From Schlesneria sp. DSM 10557 (GTDB taxonomy: Bacteria > Planctomycetota > Planctomycetia > Planctomycetales > Planctomycetaceae): 64,000 bases of DNA. A program made the position numbers and the translations under genes. Below, piece after piece: positions 43,001 through 51,340 of the stretch. The stretch is from contig NZ_CP124747.1 of NCBI RefSeq assembly GCF_041860085.1, positions 4,154,001-4,218,000 on the forward strand, given 5' to 3'. The notes below the pieces were generated by a model that worked only from the letters and a program-made list of their open reading frames with translations, searched no databases and was not told where the DNA came from. Numbering within the stretch: position 1 is the stretch's first letter; the number at the start of each line of letters is the position of its first letter.

Positions 43001-44310
43001 GCAACAGCAGCGACAGCGGGGGTAAACCCCCTGAGAAATTCCAGTTGAGTGCCGGGCTTTCGATTCTGCTTTCCGAGACTCAGCCGAACACCGACAAGTG
43101 TCACAAGCCGGAACTGGGCTTCCTTCAGGGGGCGTAACGGGGAGGAATCTCGAGCGAAATTGCTGGGAGGAATCAGAGGCGCCGTCAGGGGGCCGCCAGC
43201 AGAGGGATTCGTGTCCGGTTTCCGCAGAAGACTCTCTGGTGCGAACACCGCTTTTCTGGTGCCGATAACACTACGCAGCGCTTCTGCCAGTTCGTCCGCC
43301 GTCGAAAATCGATCTTCCCGTCTCTTGTTCAGTGCCTTCCGACAAATCGACTCAACCGTGACCGGAACCAGCGGATTCCATCTGCGAATTGGTACGGGGT
43401 CTTCTTCCTGGATCTTGCGGAACAAGGCTTTTCGGTCGGGAGAAGTAAATGGCTGTCGACCGGTAAGCAGTTCGTACAGGATCACACCGAGAGAGAAAAT
43501 ATCAGACCTGCCATCAATCTGATGCGACTCACCCCGGATCTGTTCCGGCGACATGTAAGAGGGAGTCCCGGCGATTTCCGATCGACTCGGCTCCAGATCA
43601 TGTACAGCCAGTCCGAAATCCAGCAGCACGCATCGTCCGTCGACCGTCAGCATGATGTTGGACGGCTTGATGTCGCGGTGCATGATCCCCCGGGAATGGG
43701 CATGCCCCAGAGCATCGGCCAGGTGACTGACAATTTCGACACAGCGCTGCCAGGGAGCGGGGCTGCCTCCCGGCTGGACATCAAGGATCTGCCCCTCCAG
43801 AAACTCGGTCACGATGTAGCAACGGTCGTCAACTCGCCCGATATCGTAGACTGCGACGATACCCGGATGCTGCAACTGAGCCAGCCGTTGCGCTTCGCCC
43901 AGGAACGTCTGAAGAGCGGCCTCAGAGAGCGAGTCTTTGGGATACTTAATCGCTACGAAGCGTTTAAGAGTGGCGTCAAACCCCAGAAAGACGTCACCAA
44001 ATCCCCCCGTCCCCAATTGTTTGCGAATTTCAAAACGCCCAAGCTGCACCGGAACGGGGGAGGTAGGTTGGGGGGCCGCCTGTGCCAAATTCGCGGGAAG
44101 TGACACAACTTCTGAAACGAGATTGCGAGGAGTTCCCTCAACGGATTGCGAAGGGGGCGTCGTGCTCTGAGTGCCATCGATGTCTTTTGCGTTTGACACT
44201 TCCTCATCGCCCGCTGAACTATGCTGCTGAAACCTGGCGGTCGAACTTTGCGGCGTCGATCCCGTGAGTCGCTGACTCGTGAATACGGATGCGCCCCAGG
44301 CCCTTTTCAT
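40030..44310 (-). CDS. Ser/Thr protein kinase with cyclase-like, AAA_16-type ATPase and TPR regions
   Basis: 1426 residues. The Hanks-type kinase domain at ~93-350 is complete: GTGGFG at 100-105, Lys122 in AIKYPK, HRDIKPSN from 211, DFG at 231-233, APE-like MSPEQIRG. A degenerate nucleotide-cyclase-like region (~400-570) follows, with LRIAVHSGFAVAEETVGGIE but without the paired metal Asp residues. Then comes a predicted ATPase of the AAA_16/STAND type: LTPLVGRDTEVAILKDRW, Walker A GEAGLGKS at 619-626, and Walker B-like VLFIVEDLHWVDPTLLDLL. The last ~420 residues are TPR-like helical repeats. It probably integrates a signal through phosphorylation and ligand-induced assembly in the cytoplasm. 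It is alone on its strand and far from its neighbours. The cyclase part is likely a regulatory fold, not an enzyme. Confidence 0.93.
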   Translation of the reverse strand: MKRAWGASVFTSQRLTGSTPQSSTARFQQHSSAGDEEVSNAKDIDGTQSTTPPSQSVEGTPRNLVSEVVSLPANLAQAAPQPTSPVPVQLGRFEIRKQLGTGGFGDVFLGFDATLKRFVAIKYPKDSLSEAALQTFLGEAQRLAQLQHPGIVAVYDIGRVDDRCYIVTEFLEGQILDVQPGGSPAPWQRCVEIVSHLADALGHAHSRGIMHRDIKPSNIMLTVDGRCVLLDFGLAVHDLEPSRSEIAGTPSYMSPEQIRGESHQIDGRSDIFSLGVILYELLTGRQPFTSPDRKALFRKIQEEDPVPIRRWNPLVPVTVESICRKALNKRREDRFSTADELAEALRSVIGTRKAVFAPESLLRKPDTNPSAGGPLTAPLIPPSNFARDSSPLRPLKEAQFRLVTLVGVRLSLGKQNRKPGTQLEFLRGFTPAVAAVAEKAGGCISSCSEFEIILCFGFPVAYEDSLLRGIRCGMQILKLGEGIEVFPQRHQLRIAVHSGFAVAEETVGGIEILGEPGKILKGLLQVVPSAEVTVTEGVHRSSRVYFQQDSLGAVPVPNLAEPLSLYRVIKEAPVTLNRVELVDLVNLTPLVGRDTEVAILKDRWEQAVEGMGQIVLLIGEAGLGKSRLIREIREGVTALSVNPDIIELRCSQNHQSTGLHPMIEHLTHLLQFDRHVSAESRLQAIDRYLQSLNLLTDLNRILLARLLEVDAPQLAPLEGNGRKKRELTTALLLSVLKSRAILRPVLFIVEDLHWVDPTLLDLLTAFVENFDQHRTLSIFTFRPEFETPWRSKPHQTQIALNRLNHRQIRDMLHRRLRWQDLPPPLVEQLVQRTDGIPLFIEEFSKLLEESGSLQETTSSRSSLGQAIPESLQDLLMARLDRMASDPSVIQLAAAIGREFSYSLLSAATSMSPQDLQAELIKLVTAEVLFQKGNFPDASFLFKHALLQDAAYSLMIKKRRCAVHASIGAAIEAHFPDLAQHQPELVAHHFTKADMPEKGAEYWLQAGRKSQAQFANIEAINHLNRGLIVLASIPESPERDQRELNFQQVLAPVLMAARGWSNSEVGTAIQRASQLVARFESIEDRFFVEWGLWSWRLIRAEMDFATPLAAELVELAGIAPADSGLLPEAYWTVGCTAYYRGQTQSGLKMLDQGLKLFDEEKDRTHSLKTGQRCGTMCRTHSALALWELGFPDQALRRSEEAVRIAKAQNHPFTYAMALFFRRQVLDYCGFTDQAHRALDEEYRLCQENGFTFVGVHSILGRGIRSLKQGRTDEARKYFQHGLATLKTTGGHLSMDHPFSMVAQAYLEAGLLEDAHEWLRRGFELINDLNLRRKESEFYRLQGLVAIAEDHLAAGEEYLQNAVDVARLQGTRSWELRATISLAELKKSQGNMEEARQMLAPVYTSFTEGHTTTDLIRARAFLEQDALA

Positions 44311-44385
44311 CAGACGAAACGAAATCCGTACAGGCCATCAACAGCAGCAAATCGTCGCGTGACGTCCGATCCGTTTTTACTCCAT

Positions 44386-44409
44386 GTGGTGACAGACTTT
44401 TGTCACCAC
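44386..44409. promoter_or_regulatory. Dyad upstream of the kinase gene
   Basis: GTGGTGACA and TGTCACCAC are perfect 9-bp arms around a 6-base spacer, 76 bases before the kinase start. A likely operator for a dimeric regulator; a hairpin in the leader RNA is the alternative. Confidence 0.5.
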
Positions 44410-45119
44410 CCGGCTGATCAAGAACTACCCGAACTCCAACGACCTCAGATAAATCTGACCCGCGCCTGACGTTCAACCGGGTGCATTGAACTGAAGTCAC
44501 ATTTGAGATCGTTCCAGACGTAAATGCAACCCTGCTAAAATCGTCGAGCCGCCGGGAATTGCTGGGACAGCAGAGACAAAAACGGAGAAATCTCGGTCGC
44601 TCGGCTCCCACTTCGCGTCCGCAATTCAGGCGCATTCCCCGGCATCTGCCGTCGCGAGCAGGGAGATGTCGGTTGCAAAACCGGGCCGCCCATCTACCAA
44701 AAAAGCTCGACGAAGCAGCCACTCGCCACACATTGCAACATTTTCACACACACATATTGACTACCCCAAGCGGAAACAGTCGACAATACCTCGCGTGTAC
44801 ACTATTCCTGTTCCATGCGATTCATACTGCATCATCCATACAGACCCCTGCCAGCTCGACCTTCGCAAACCCATTACCGCTGAACTTTGGGACGTAGCCG
44901 TGTCGGCAATCCGCGCCCATTAAGGAAGAGAGCCATCAATCGCTACAGAACAAATTGCTCTCTTGCATTCCCTTAATTTCAGCAGGTTTCAGTCAACGTA
45001 GCGATCCGCACTCAACGGTGGGGACTTCCATTTTTCCCTTGATTCTGTGGTCCGAAAGGTCTTCGGGGACGCTCCCTGGCAGCAGGTTCGTCTTTGTCGC
45101 CGGCGAAAAAAATTTGTGA

Positions 45120-45148
45120 TTGAAAGTTAGAAGTACCCCGCCTATCAT
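45120..45148 (+). promoter_or_regulatory. Sigma-70-like promoter candidate
   Basis: TTGAAA, 17 bases, TATCAT. It lies ~380 bases before the GT26 start on the same strand. Confidence 0.4.
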
Positions 45149-45291
45149 AGAACAGAAGTACACGATACACCCGTATTGTCTGCGGCAAACTTTCGTGTAC
45201 ATGACTTTGTGAACACAGAGCAGCTTCCATGTTAGCTCGATTCTGGCTACCCGGCTCGATGACCCAAATCCTCTTCACCAGCAGAACCGGG

Positions 45292-45308
45292 TGTCACAAT
45301 TTGTCACA
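45292..45308 (+). promoter_or_regulatory. Direct repeat TGTCACA, 10-bp period
   Basis: TGTCACAATTTGTCACA: two copies exactly one helical turn apart, ~225 bases before the GT26 start. The core is the same as in the kinase-side dyad. Confidence 0.4.
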
Positions 45309-45531
45309 TTGGTTTCTGCCACACATATTCTGGCATTTTCCGGGGCAGGCTCAGCATTCGGAAAGCGTTCGATCTTTCTCCCGTCCCCTAGGCGGACCTG
45401 GGCGTCAATGACCCCAGCATTGGGACCAATAAAGATAGCCCAGCAACGCTCAGCCTGGCTGCTTTACCGCAGTACACACACGCACAGATTACGTCCGTAC
45501 CGGCAGCGGCTTTCTACAGGAGGCATGCCCC

Positions 45532-46323
45532 ATGCTTCACACATTTGACGACTATGACATTACGCAGTTTCTGGACGTTGTTGCCTCTTTCGGCGATAGC
45601 CGGTACGGGTTCGTCGTAACCCCCAATACGGATCATCTGATCCGCCTGAATGACGACGAAGCGTTTCTCACGCTTTGCCAGAACGCGACGTACCTGCTGC
45701 TTGACAGCCGCTTTCTGTCACTCGCATTCTTCCTGACGAAGGGAATGCACATCCCCGTTTGCCCGGGCAGCGACCTGACCGAATCGCTGTTCGAAAAGGT
45801 GATCAAGCCCGACGATCCCGTCCTGATCGTTGGCGCGACCCCTGAACAGGCCCGCTTTCTGGAAAACAAATACAGTCTCACGAATCTGTCACAGTACACC
45901 CCCCCAATGGGGTTTATTAAGTCGGAAGAAGAAGTTCTGAAGTGCCTCGAATTCGTCGAAGCACACAGCCCCTTCCGCTACTGCCTTATCGCTCTGGGAT
46001 CACCCCAGCAGGAAATCCTCGCGAGTCGATTAGCAGAACGGGGGGTTGCCCGAGGACTGGCCCTGTGTATCGGTGCTTCGGTCAACTTCCTCACCGGGAC
46101 CGAACAACGCGCACCGGTGTGGATGCGGGCCATGTGTTCGGAGTGGATGTACCGCCTGCTTCAGAACCCCCGCCGCATGTGGTGGCGTTATCTTGTCCGC
46201 GGCCCCCGAATCTTCTGGCTGATGACAAATCTGCAGATCAAACTTCGGACATCAAGTCCACCGACACCGAAAGTCGCGCGCAGACCTGACTCGGGCAGTA
46301 TTGCCGTCTACGACCACGTTTGA
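45532..46323 (+). CDS. WecG/TagA/CpsF family glycosyltransferase (GT26)
   Basis: 263 residues with AGGAGG ~10 bases before the ATG. GT26 signatures are visible: VTPNTDHLIRLNDDEAFLTL (substrate-binding Asn/Thr-Asp), CQNATYLLLDSRFLSLAF, IPVCPGSDLTESLFEKV, DDPVLIVGATPEQARF, YCLIALGSPQQEILASRLAE, CIGASVNFLTGTEQRAPVWM, and a final EWMYRLLQNPRRMWWRYLV that includes the membrane-binding C-terminal appendage. It would transfer N-acetylmannosaminyl or similar sugars from UDP-sugar to a lipid-linked acceptor at the inner face of the membrane, in polysaccharide synthesis. The GT2 gene downstream on the other strand may act in the same pathway. Confidence 0.95.
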   Translation: MLHTFDDYDITQFLDVVASFGDSRYGFVVTPNTDHLIRLNDDEAFLTLCQNATYLLLDSRFLSLAFFLTKGMHIPVCPGSDLTESLFEKVIKPDDPVLIVGATPEQARFLENKYSLTNLSQYTPPMGFIKSEEEVLKCLEFVEAHSPFRYCLIALGSPQQEILASRLAERGVARGLALCIGASVNFLTGTEQRAPVWMRAMCSEWMYRLLQNPRRMWWRYLVRGPRIFWLMTNLQIKLRTSSPPTPKVARRPDSGSIAVYDHV

Positions 46324-46782
46324 TCGACACACCCGTCTCGACCCCAAGCAGGCTCGGACACCCATCCGCCCGCTCGGCGAGCGAGAACTCGGATGGCGGC
46401 GAGAGCTTGAGCAGTTACGTTCAGACACCTGCCAATGCAGGTACCCTCGAGGCCGGATGGGGGTCGCAACGAATCGACAGCCAAAACACCGACTCTTAAG
46501 AGAGGGGCCCGCAGGGCTGCCAAGCTGTGATTGCACGGAGATTTGCGGACGCGAACGCGAGCTTCAGCGTTCAGCCCCGCAGGGGCCGCTGCCTGAGCCG
46601 GACCTTCACCCTGTCCTGATTCGCACCGCGTTCATTTTCGGAGTTCCGGCGCGTCCGCAGATTCTTCAAGCCCTTCTCACACCCACACCTCGCCCACATC
46701 CCTCTCAGCGCCAACACCTTTCCCGCCGACGCGCCTCGATGAAGGCTCCGGACGGAGCTCACTCACACACGACGGCATGCGG
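46324..46782. other. Spacer between convergent glycosyltransferase genes
   Basis: 459 bases. No gene, RNA or clear terminator is recognised. Confidence 0.4.
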
Positions 46783-47709
46783 TCACGAGCGATTGTTCGC
46801 GTGAAAGCCCCACCACCATTTTCCCGGCATAAAGACGACCGGCGCATAGGCCTCCACGAGATTTCTCGGCCACTTTTTTCCCGTAAAGGGAAAGGCCGCG
46901 ACCCCAATCGCGACTCGAATCAGTCCATGCAGCCAGGTGAGAAACCCGGCCAGCCAGACTTTGGGAAGCGCCCAATACTTGCGGATGAAATGCATTCGAG
47001 AAGTCGTCAGTAACCGGACTCGCCGCGGTGTATTCCCCTGCCCTCCGGCGTCCAGGTGAATCACCTGGGCTTGAGGGGTCATGATAATGGACCAGCCGAG
47101 TCCCCGTAGACGATAGCAAAGATCCATTTCCTCGGAATACATAAAGAAGCTGGGATCAAAGCCGCCGATCTCTTTCCAGACATCGACCCGGACGAGCATG
47201 AATGCGCCGGACAAAGTTTCCACTTCCCGGGCTTTGACTTCCCCCTCTTTCAAAGCACCATTGAGGAACCTCGCCCCTCCCAGAGCGGTCACCAGAATCC
47301 GAGAAATTGTCGGTAAAAACTGGCGGCAGCCGGGATCTCGTTGCCCGTTCGGTAACTGATTCCAGCCCCCGACGGCCCCGGCACGGGGCATCGCGATGGC
47401 AGTTCGATAAAGCTCACCGACTGCGTCGTCAGAAATGATCACGTCGGGATTCAACAGAAGGATGTACTTGCCGCTCGCATGCGCTGCGAGAACATTGTTC
47501 CCCAGTCCATAACCAAGGTTCTGATCATTATCAATAATAATCGCCTTGGGATACTCCTGCCGCACGAGATCCATCGTGCCGTCGTTCGAGCAATCGAGCA
47601 GCAGGACCTCGTAGTCGACTCCTGTCGTGTGGTTGTAGACCCCATCCAGACACTGGCGAATGAGGTCCTTCGATTTATAGCACACGATCAGAATGCTCAC
47701 TTCGGCCAT
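46783..47709 (-). CDS. Family 2 glycosyltransferase
   Basis: 308 residues from the ATG at 47709, with GGAG upstream; a longer frame to 47754 adds a non-homologous 15 residues. It shows the GT-A fold of rhamnosyl-type GT2 enzymes: VSILIVCYKSKDLIRQCLDG at the N-terminus, EVLLLDCSNDGTMDLV, NLGYGLGNNVLAAHASGKYI, and LLLNPDVIISDD, where NPD stands for the DxD metal site. Then GAFMLVRVDVWKEIGGFDPS and MYSEEMDLCYRLRGLGW (acceptor-side ED motif). A C-terminal hydrophobic helix (WLAGFLTWLHGLIRVAIGVA) suggests membrane attachment. It probably extends a cell-surface polysaccharide; the sugar is not predictable. Confidence 0.93.
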   Translation of the reverse strand: MAEVSILIVCYKSKDLIRQCLDGVYNHTTGVDYEVLLLDCSNDGTMDLVRQEYPKAIIIDNDQNLGYGLGNNVLAAHASGKYILLLNPDVIISDDAVGELYRTAIAMPRAGAVGGWNQLPNGQRDPGCRQFLPTISRILVTALGGARFLNGALKEGEVKAREVETLSGAFMLVRVDVWKEIGGFDPSFFMYSEEMDLCYRLRGLGWSIIMTPQAQVIHLDAGGQGNTPRRVRLLTTSRMHFIRKYWALPKVWLAGFLTWLHGLIRVAIGVAAFPFTGKKWPRNLVEAYAPVVFMPGKWWWGFHANNRS

Positions 47710-48160
47710 GCAAAATTTCTCCGCAGTTTCAATCGGCTTTGCGCATGCGACCACTGCCGCAGCGATCCACTCCCGGACCTGATGAGAGATGCGTGGCCGG
47801 AGCTGGTTGAGAAAACCATGGTGTTATCGTACCCGCCCCTTGAGAGAGGGGTCAACACACTTGTACAGGTCGCCCACGACTGTGAAATCGCAGCCAAAAT
47901 CATCCCGGAACCGAGCTTCGATTGGGCCTTCATCCCCCTGCCGTTCGGCACCCTGAAGAGCGTGGAGCGGGCCACCCATCGTCGCGGTGTGAAATCGGAT
48001 TGCTCGCCACTCCGGACAAACTCTCTCATTGCCACCTCCGTCGTAACCGGCAGTTCAGCTCACAGAAACTCTGCGCATCACTGGGGCGTTGACTTTAATT
48101 TCTAAACTTTCTTAAATATATCCCTCTTGAGTTTCCCGCACGCTTGATGAGGCTCCCATC
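47710..48160. other. Divergent promoter region
   Basis: 451 bases between the GT2 (-) and cytochrome/DUF1549 (+) starts. A promoter candidate for the + gene is listed separately. A small CCCCT/AGGGG hairpin lies at 47838-47853. No gene is seen. Confidence 0.45.
48089..48117 (+). promoter_or_regulatory. Sigma-70-like promoter candidate
   Basis: TTGACT, 17 bases, TTAAAT in an AT-rich stretch 44 bases before the start of the cytochrome/DUF1549 gene. Confidence 0.5.
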
Positions 48161-51151
48161 ATGTCGCCGCTCTCTGATTTTCGTGGGCTTTCGGGCCGTT
48201 TCAGGTGGCTCTTCCTGTCTGCCCTCCTGTTCGTGCTGACGGGCTTGAGCGGTCAGGGCGAATTGAAGGGGGCGTCCGAATCGTTTGAGAAAGTCGCGGA
48301 TGTCCTCGTCCGACGATGTCTCGAATGTCATTCTGATCACGATAGTTCAGGATCGCTCTCGCTGACGAAACTGGGAAACATCGTGAAAGGGGGCGATAGC
48401 GGTCCCGCATTCGAACCGGGACTTCCGATTGAAGAGAATCTCATTCTGAGTCGTGTCCGCAGCGGCGAAATGCCTCCTCCCTTAAAAGGTCAGCCCCGCC
48501 CGCTGCCGCCGGAGGAAATCGAGATTCTGACCGCCTGGATTTCGTCGGGCGCCGCGTGGCCCGAAGGACGTGTCCTCGACCCGTACGAACGGACGACGGA
48601 CGTGCGAGGGGGGCGTGACTTCTGGTCACTCCAACCCGTCCGTCGACCGTCAATTCCCGGCGTCAAAGCCCCGCACTGGGTTGCGAATCCCGTCGATGCA
48701 TTCATCCTGGCCCGCCTGGAGGCAGCCTCCTTCTCTCCCGCTCCCCCTGCGCCGCGTGCCGTTCTGATTCGCCGACTCTACTTCGACCTCATCGGTCTTC
48801 CCCCCACGGCGGAAGAAATTACGGACTATGTCGAAGACCCTCGTTCAGACGGGGTCGTTAAAGCCGAGCTTGTCGAACGACTGCTGAAGTCGCCCCATTT
48901 CGGCGAGCGGTGGGCCCGTCAATGGCTGGATCTGGCCCGCTACGCAGAAACGTCGGGCTACGAACGGGACCAGGAGAAGCCGGGTGCGTGGAAGTACCGG
49001 GACTGGGTCGTCAACGCAGCGAACGCAGACATGCCCTACGATCGCTTCATCCTCGAACAGATCGCCGGGGATGAGATTCCCGACCGAACCGAGTCATCGG
49101 TTATCGCCACCGGCTTTCTGCGATTAGGGACCTGGAACGACGAGCCGAATGATCCTGAAGAATACAAATATGATCGGCTCGAAGACCTGGTCAATGTGAC
49201 CTGTACCTCGTTCATCGGACTGACGGTCAAGTGTGCCCGCTGCCACGACCACAAGTTTGATCCCATCCTGCAGTCAGACTACTACAAGGTCGCTGCCGCA
49301 TTCTGGGCAGGGCCTATCGAAGCCCGGCAGCGGGAACTTCTGGGAGGCCCCTCGAAGGAGGAACTGGGGTTTGATGTACTCGGGTGGACCGACGTGACGG
49401 CAACGCCGTCTGACTTGTGGATGCTGAAGAAGGGGGACCCCAAGCGGCCCATGGCGGTCGTCAGCCCTGGAACACCCGCTATCGTCGCCTCACTCAGTGC
49501 AGCAGCTCCGACGCCACGCCCGACAGAAAACTCATCGCAGCGCCGACGGCAACTGGCCCAGTGGATCACGGATCCAGCTCACCCCTTAACGGCGCGCGTG
49601 TTCGTGAATCGCCTCTGGCAGTCTCATTTTGGAAAAGGGCTGGTCCGAACGTCGGACAACTTCGGATTCACCGGCGATCTTCCCAGCCACCCCGAACTGC
49701 TGGACTGGTTAGCCAGCGAATTCCAGCAGGAAGGCTGGAGCCCGAAGCACATTCATCGACTACTGGTCCTGTCGAACACCTATGGACAATCGTCCCTTCA
49801 TCCAGCAGCCCAACAGATCGAATCAGCCGACGCCGGTAACCGACTCTGGTGGCGGTTCGATCGTCACCGGTTGGACGCGGAACAGATTCGCGACCGAATG
49901 CTCACGGTGAGTGGTGCGATCGACTTGCGAATGGGGGGCCCCAGCTTCAAGCCGACAGTCAGTGCCGAAGCGCTGGAAGGACTTTCGATGAAGTCGAATG
50001 CCTGGAACGCGTCCCCCCCGGACGAGCAGCGTCGGCGAAGTCTGTACATGTATTCCAAGCGGGGCCTGCTACCCCCGCTGATGACAACATTCGATTTTGT
50101 CGAAACGACGCTTCCCTGTGGCCAGCGAGACGTCAGCACCGTCGCACCACAGGCCCTTGCGCTCATGAACAACGAATTCGTTCACGAGCAAAGTCGCCTG
50201 CTGGCCAAACGGATCGAAGGCCTGGCGGGACCGGACGATCAGGCGAGAATCCAAGCCGCCTGGCAGACAACCCTGGGACGGCTCCCCTCCCCCACGGAAA
50301 TCGCGGCCGCTCAAGCACATCTGACGAAGCAGCTCGAGCGATTTTCCCATCTGCCGAAACCGAAGATGACAGAACCGGTCGACATCCCGCAGCGGGGTGT
50401 CACCCTGCATTTGCAAGCCAGTGCAGGAGTCGAGCGAGATGCAAGTGGACGAGTCATTCGCTGGAAGGACGACTCGGCAGGAAACCACAATGCCACTCAA
50501 CCTGACCCGGATCGACGTCCCCAGTGGGTGGCCGATGGGATGAACGGAAAACCCGTGATCCGATTCGATGGACGACGGCAGTTCCTGCATCTCGAGGGAC
50601 AAGTAGTGACGTCACAGCAGTTCACCCTGGTGGCGGTTGCCCGTGACCAGGGGACTGAAGGTCACCGCACGTTATTCTCGAACTGGAACGGGGGTGCCGG
50701 CAACTCTGGGACGTCGCTGTTTTTCGGTACCACCTCAAAGTCAGCCGTTCGACTCAGCGATGATTTTTCGGGAGTCGGTCAACTCCGTTCGGGCAAAGAA
50801 CCCTTCCTGCTGATCGGCCAGTCGAATGCAAACGAGGCCCGCATCTTCGAGAATCTGACGGAACTGGCCAGCCGGTCGACACCCCTCGCCCCGCGCAACC
50901 TCGGCACGAACTACGTGCTGGGTCAGCAGGGCAACATCGATGGGGAATACTGGCAGGGGGATCTGGCAGAGATCATCGTCTTTGATCGATCGTTGTCGGG
51001 TGAAGAGCGGATCGCTCTGACACGCGAACTGTCCAAACGGTACGAGATTCACCTCTCTGCAGCACCGGCAGAACCTTCGCCCCACGAGTTGGCCCTGGCC
51101 TCGCTGTGTCACGTCCTGCTGAACAGTAATGAGTTTATCTATGTGGACTAA
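48161..51151 (+). CDS. Secreted cytochrome-c/DUF1549/DUF1553/LamG protein
   Basis: 996 residues. Signal peptide WLFLSALLFVLTGLSGQG. Cytochrome-type heme motif CLECH at 53-57, with the distal SRVRSGEMPPPL (Met ligand candidate). DUF1549: FWSLQPVRRPSIPGV, LIRRLYFDLIGLPPTAEE, CARCHDHKFDPILQSDYY, the last being a second CxxCH typical of the family. DUF1553: RRQLAQWITDPAHPLTARVF, FVNRLWQSHFGKGLVRTSDN. Here the LamG-like domain (VIRFDGRRQFLHLEG, LAEIIVFDRSLSGEERIALT) is at the C-terminus, whereas in the protein at 27507 it is internal. It is extracytoplasmic, and its DUF1501 partner follows 189 bases downstream. Confidence 0.95.
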   Translation: MSPLSDFRGLSGRFRWLFLSALLFVLTGLSGQGELKGASESFEKVADVLVRRCLECHSDHDSSGSLSLTKLGNIVKGGDSGPAFEPGLPIEENLILSRVRSGEMPPPLKGQPRPLPPEEIEILTAWISSGAAWPEGRVLDPYERTTDVRGGRDFWSLQPVRRPSIPGVKAPHWVANPVDAFILARLEAASFSPAPPAPRAVLIRRLYFDLIGLPPTAEEITDYVEDPRSDGVVKAELVERLLKSPHFGERWARQWLDLARYAETSGYERDQEKPGAWKYRDWVVNAANADMPYDRFILEQIAGDEIPDRTESSVIATGFLRLGTWNDEPNDPEEYKYDRLEDLVNVTCTSFIGLTVKCARCHDHKFDPILQSDYYKVAAAFWAGPIEARQRELLGGPSKEELGFDVLGWTDVTATPSDLWMLKKGDPKRPMAVVSPGTPAIVASLSAAAPTPRPTENSSQRRRQLAQWITDPAHPLTARVFVNRLWQSHFGKGLVRTSDNFGFTGDLPSHPELLDWLASEFQQEGWSPKHIHRLLVLSNTYGQSSLHPAAQQIESADAGNRLWWRFDRHRLDAEQIRDRMLTVSGAIDLRMGGPSFKPTVSAEALEGLSMKSNAWNASPPDEQRRRSLYMYSKRGLLPPLMTTFDFVETTLPCGQRDVSTVAPQALALMNNEFVHEQSRLLAKRIEGLAGPDDQARIQAAWQTTLGRLPSPTEIAAAQAHLTKQLERFSHLPKPKMTEPVDIPQRGVTLHLQASAGVERDASGRVIRWKDDSAGNHNATQPDPDRRPQWVADGMNGKPVIRFDGRRQFLHLEGQVVTSQQFTLVAVARDQGTEGHRTLFSNWNGGAGNSGTSLFFGTTSKSAVRLSDDFSGVGQLRSGKEPFLLIGQSNANEARIFENLTELASRSTPLAPRNLGTNYVLGQQGNIDGEYWQGDLAEIIVFDRSLSGEERIALTRELSKRYEIHLSAAPAEPSPHELALASLCHVLLNSNEFIYVD

Positions 51152-51340
51152 AGCACCTCCGCGATGGGCGGCATCTTATCCCGTTGGATCCCCTCACCCA
51201 TTCGAGGTTAATCGCAGCGAAACTAAATAAGTGGCACCTGCCTCGTTGCGATCGTCGCTCCCGCAGACAAGTTCGCTCAAACCTTACATTCGATGACAGG
51301 TCAATTCGCCCTTCCCGATGTCAGATCCGGAGACACACCG

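Larger units (their letters stand above)
44311..45531. other. Divergent regulatory spacer, 1.2 kb
   Basis: 1221 bases between the divergent kinase (-) and GT26 (+) genes. It contains the dyad at 44386, a promoter-like pair at 45120, and a TGTCACA direct repeat at 45292. Short frames inside (for example 44559-44897) look non-coding. Confidence 0.5.

Noticed and set aside
44640-44710. tRNA-like anticodon arm (CGGTTGCAAAACCG)
   Set aside because: No matching acceptor, D or T arms could be found around it.
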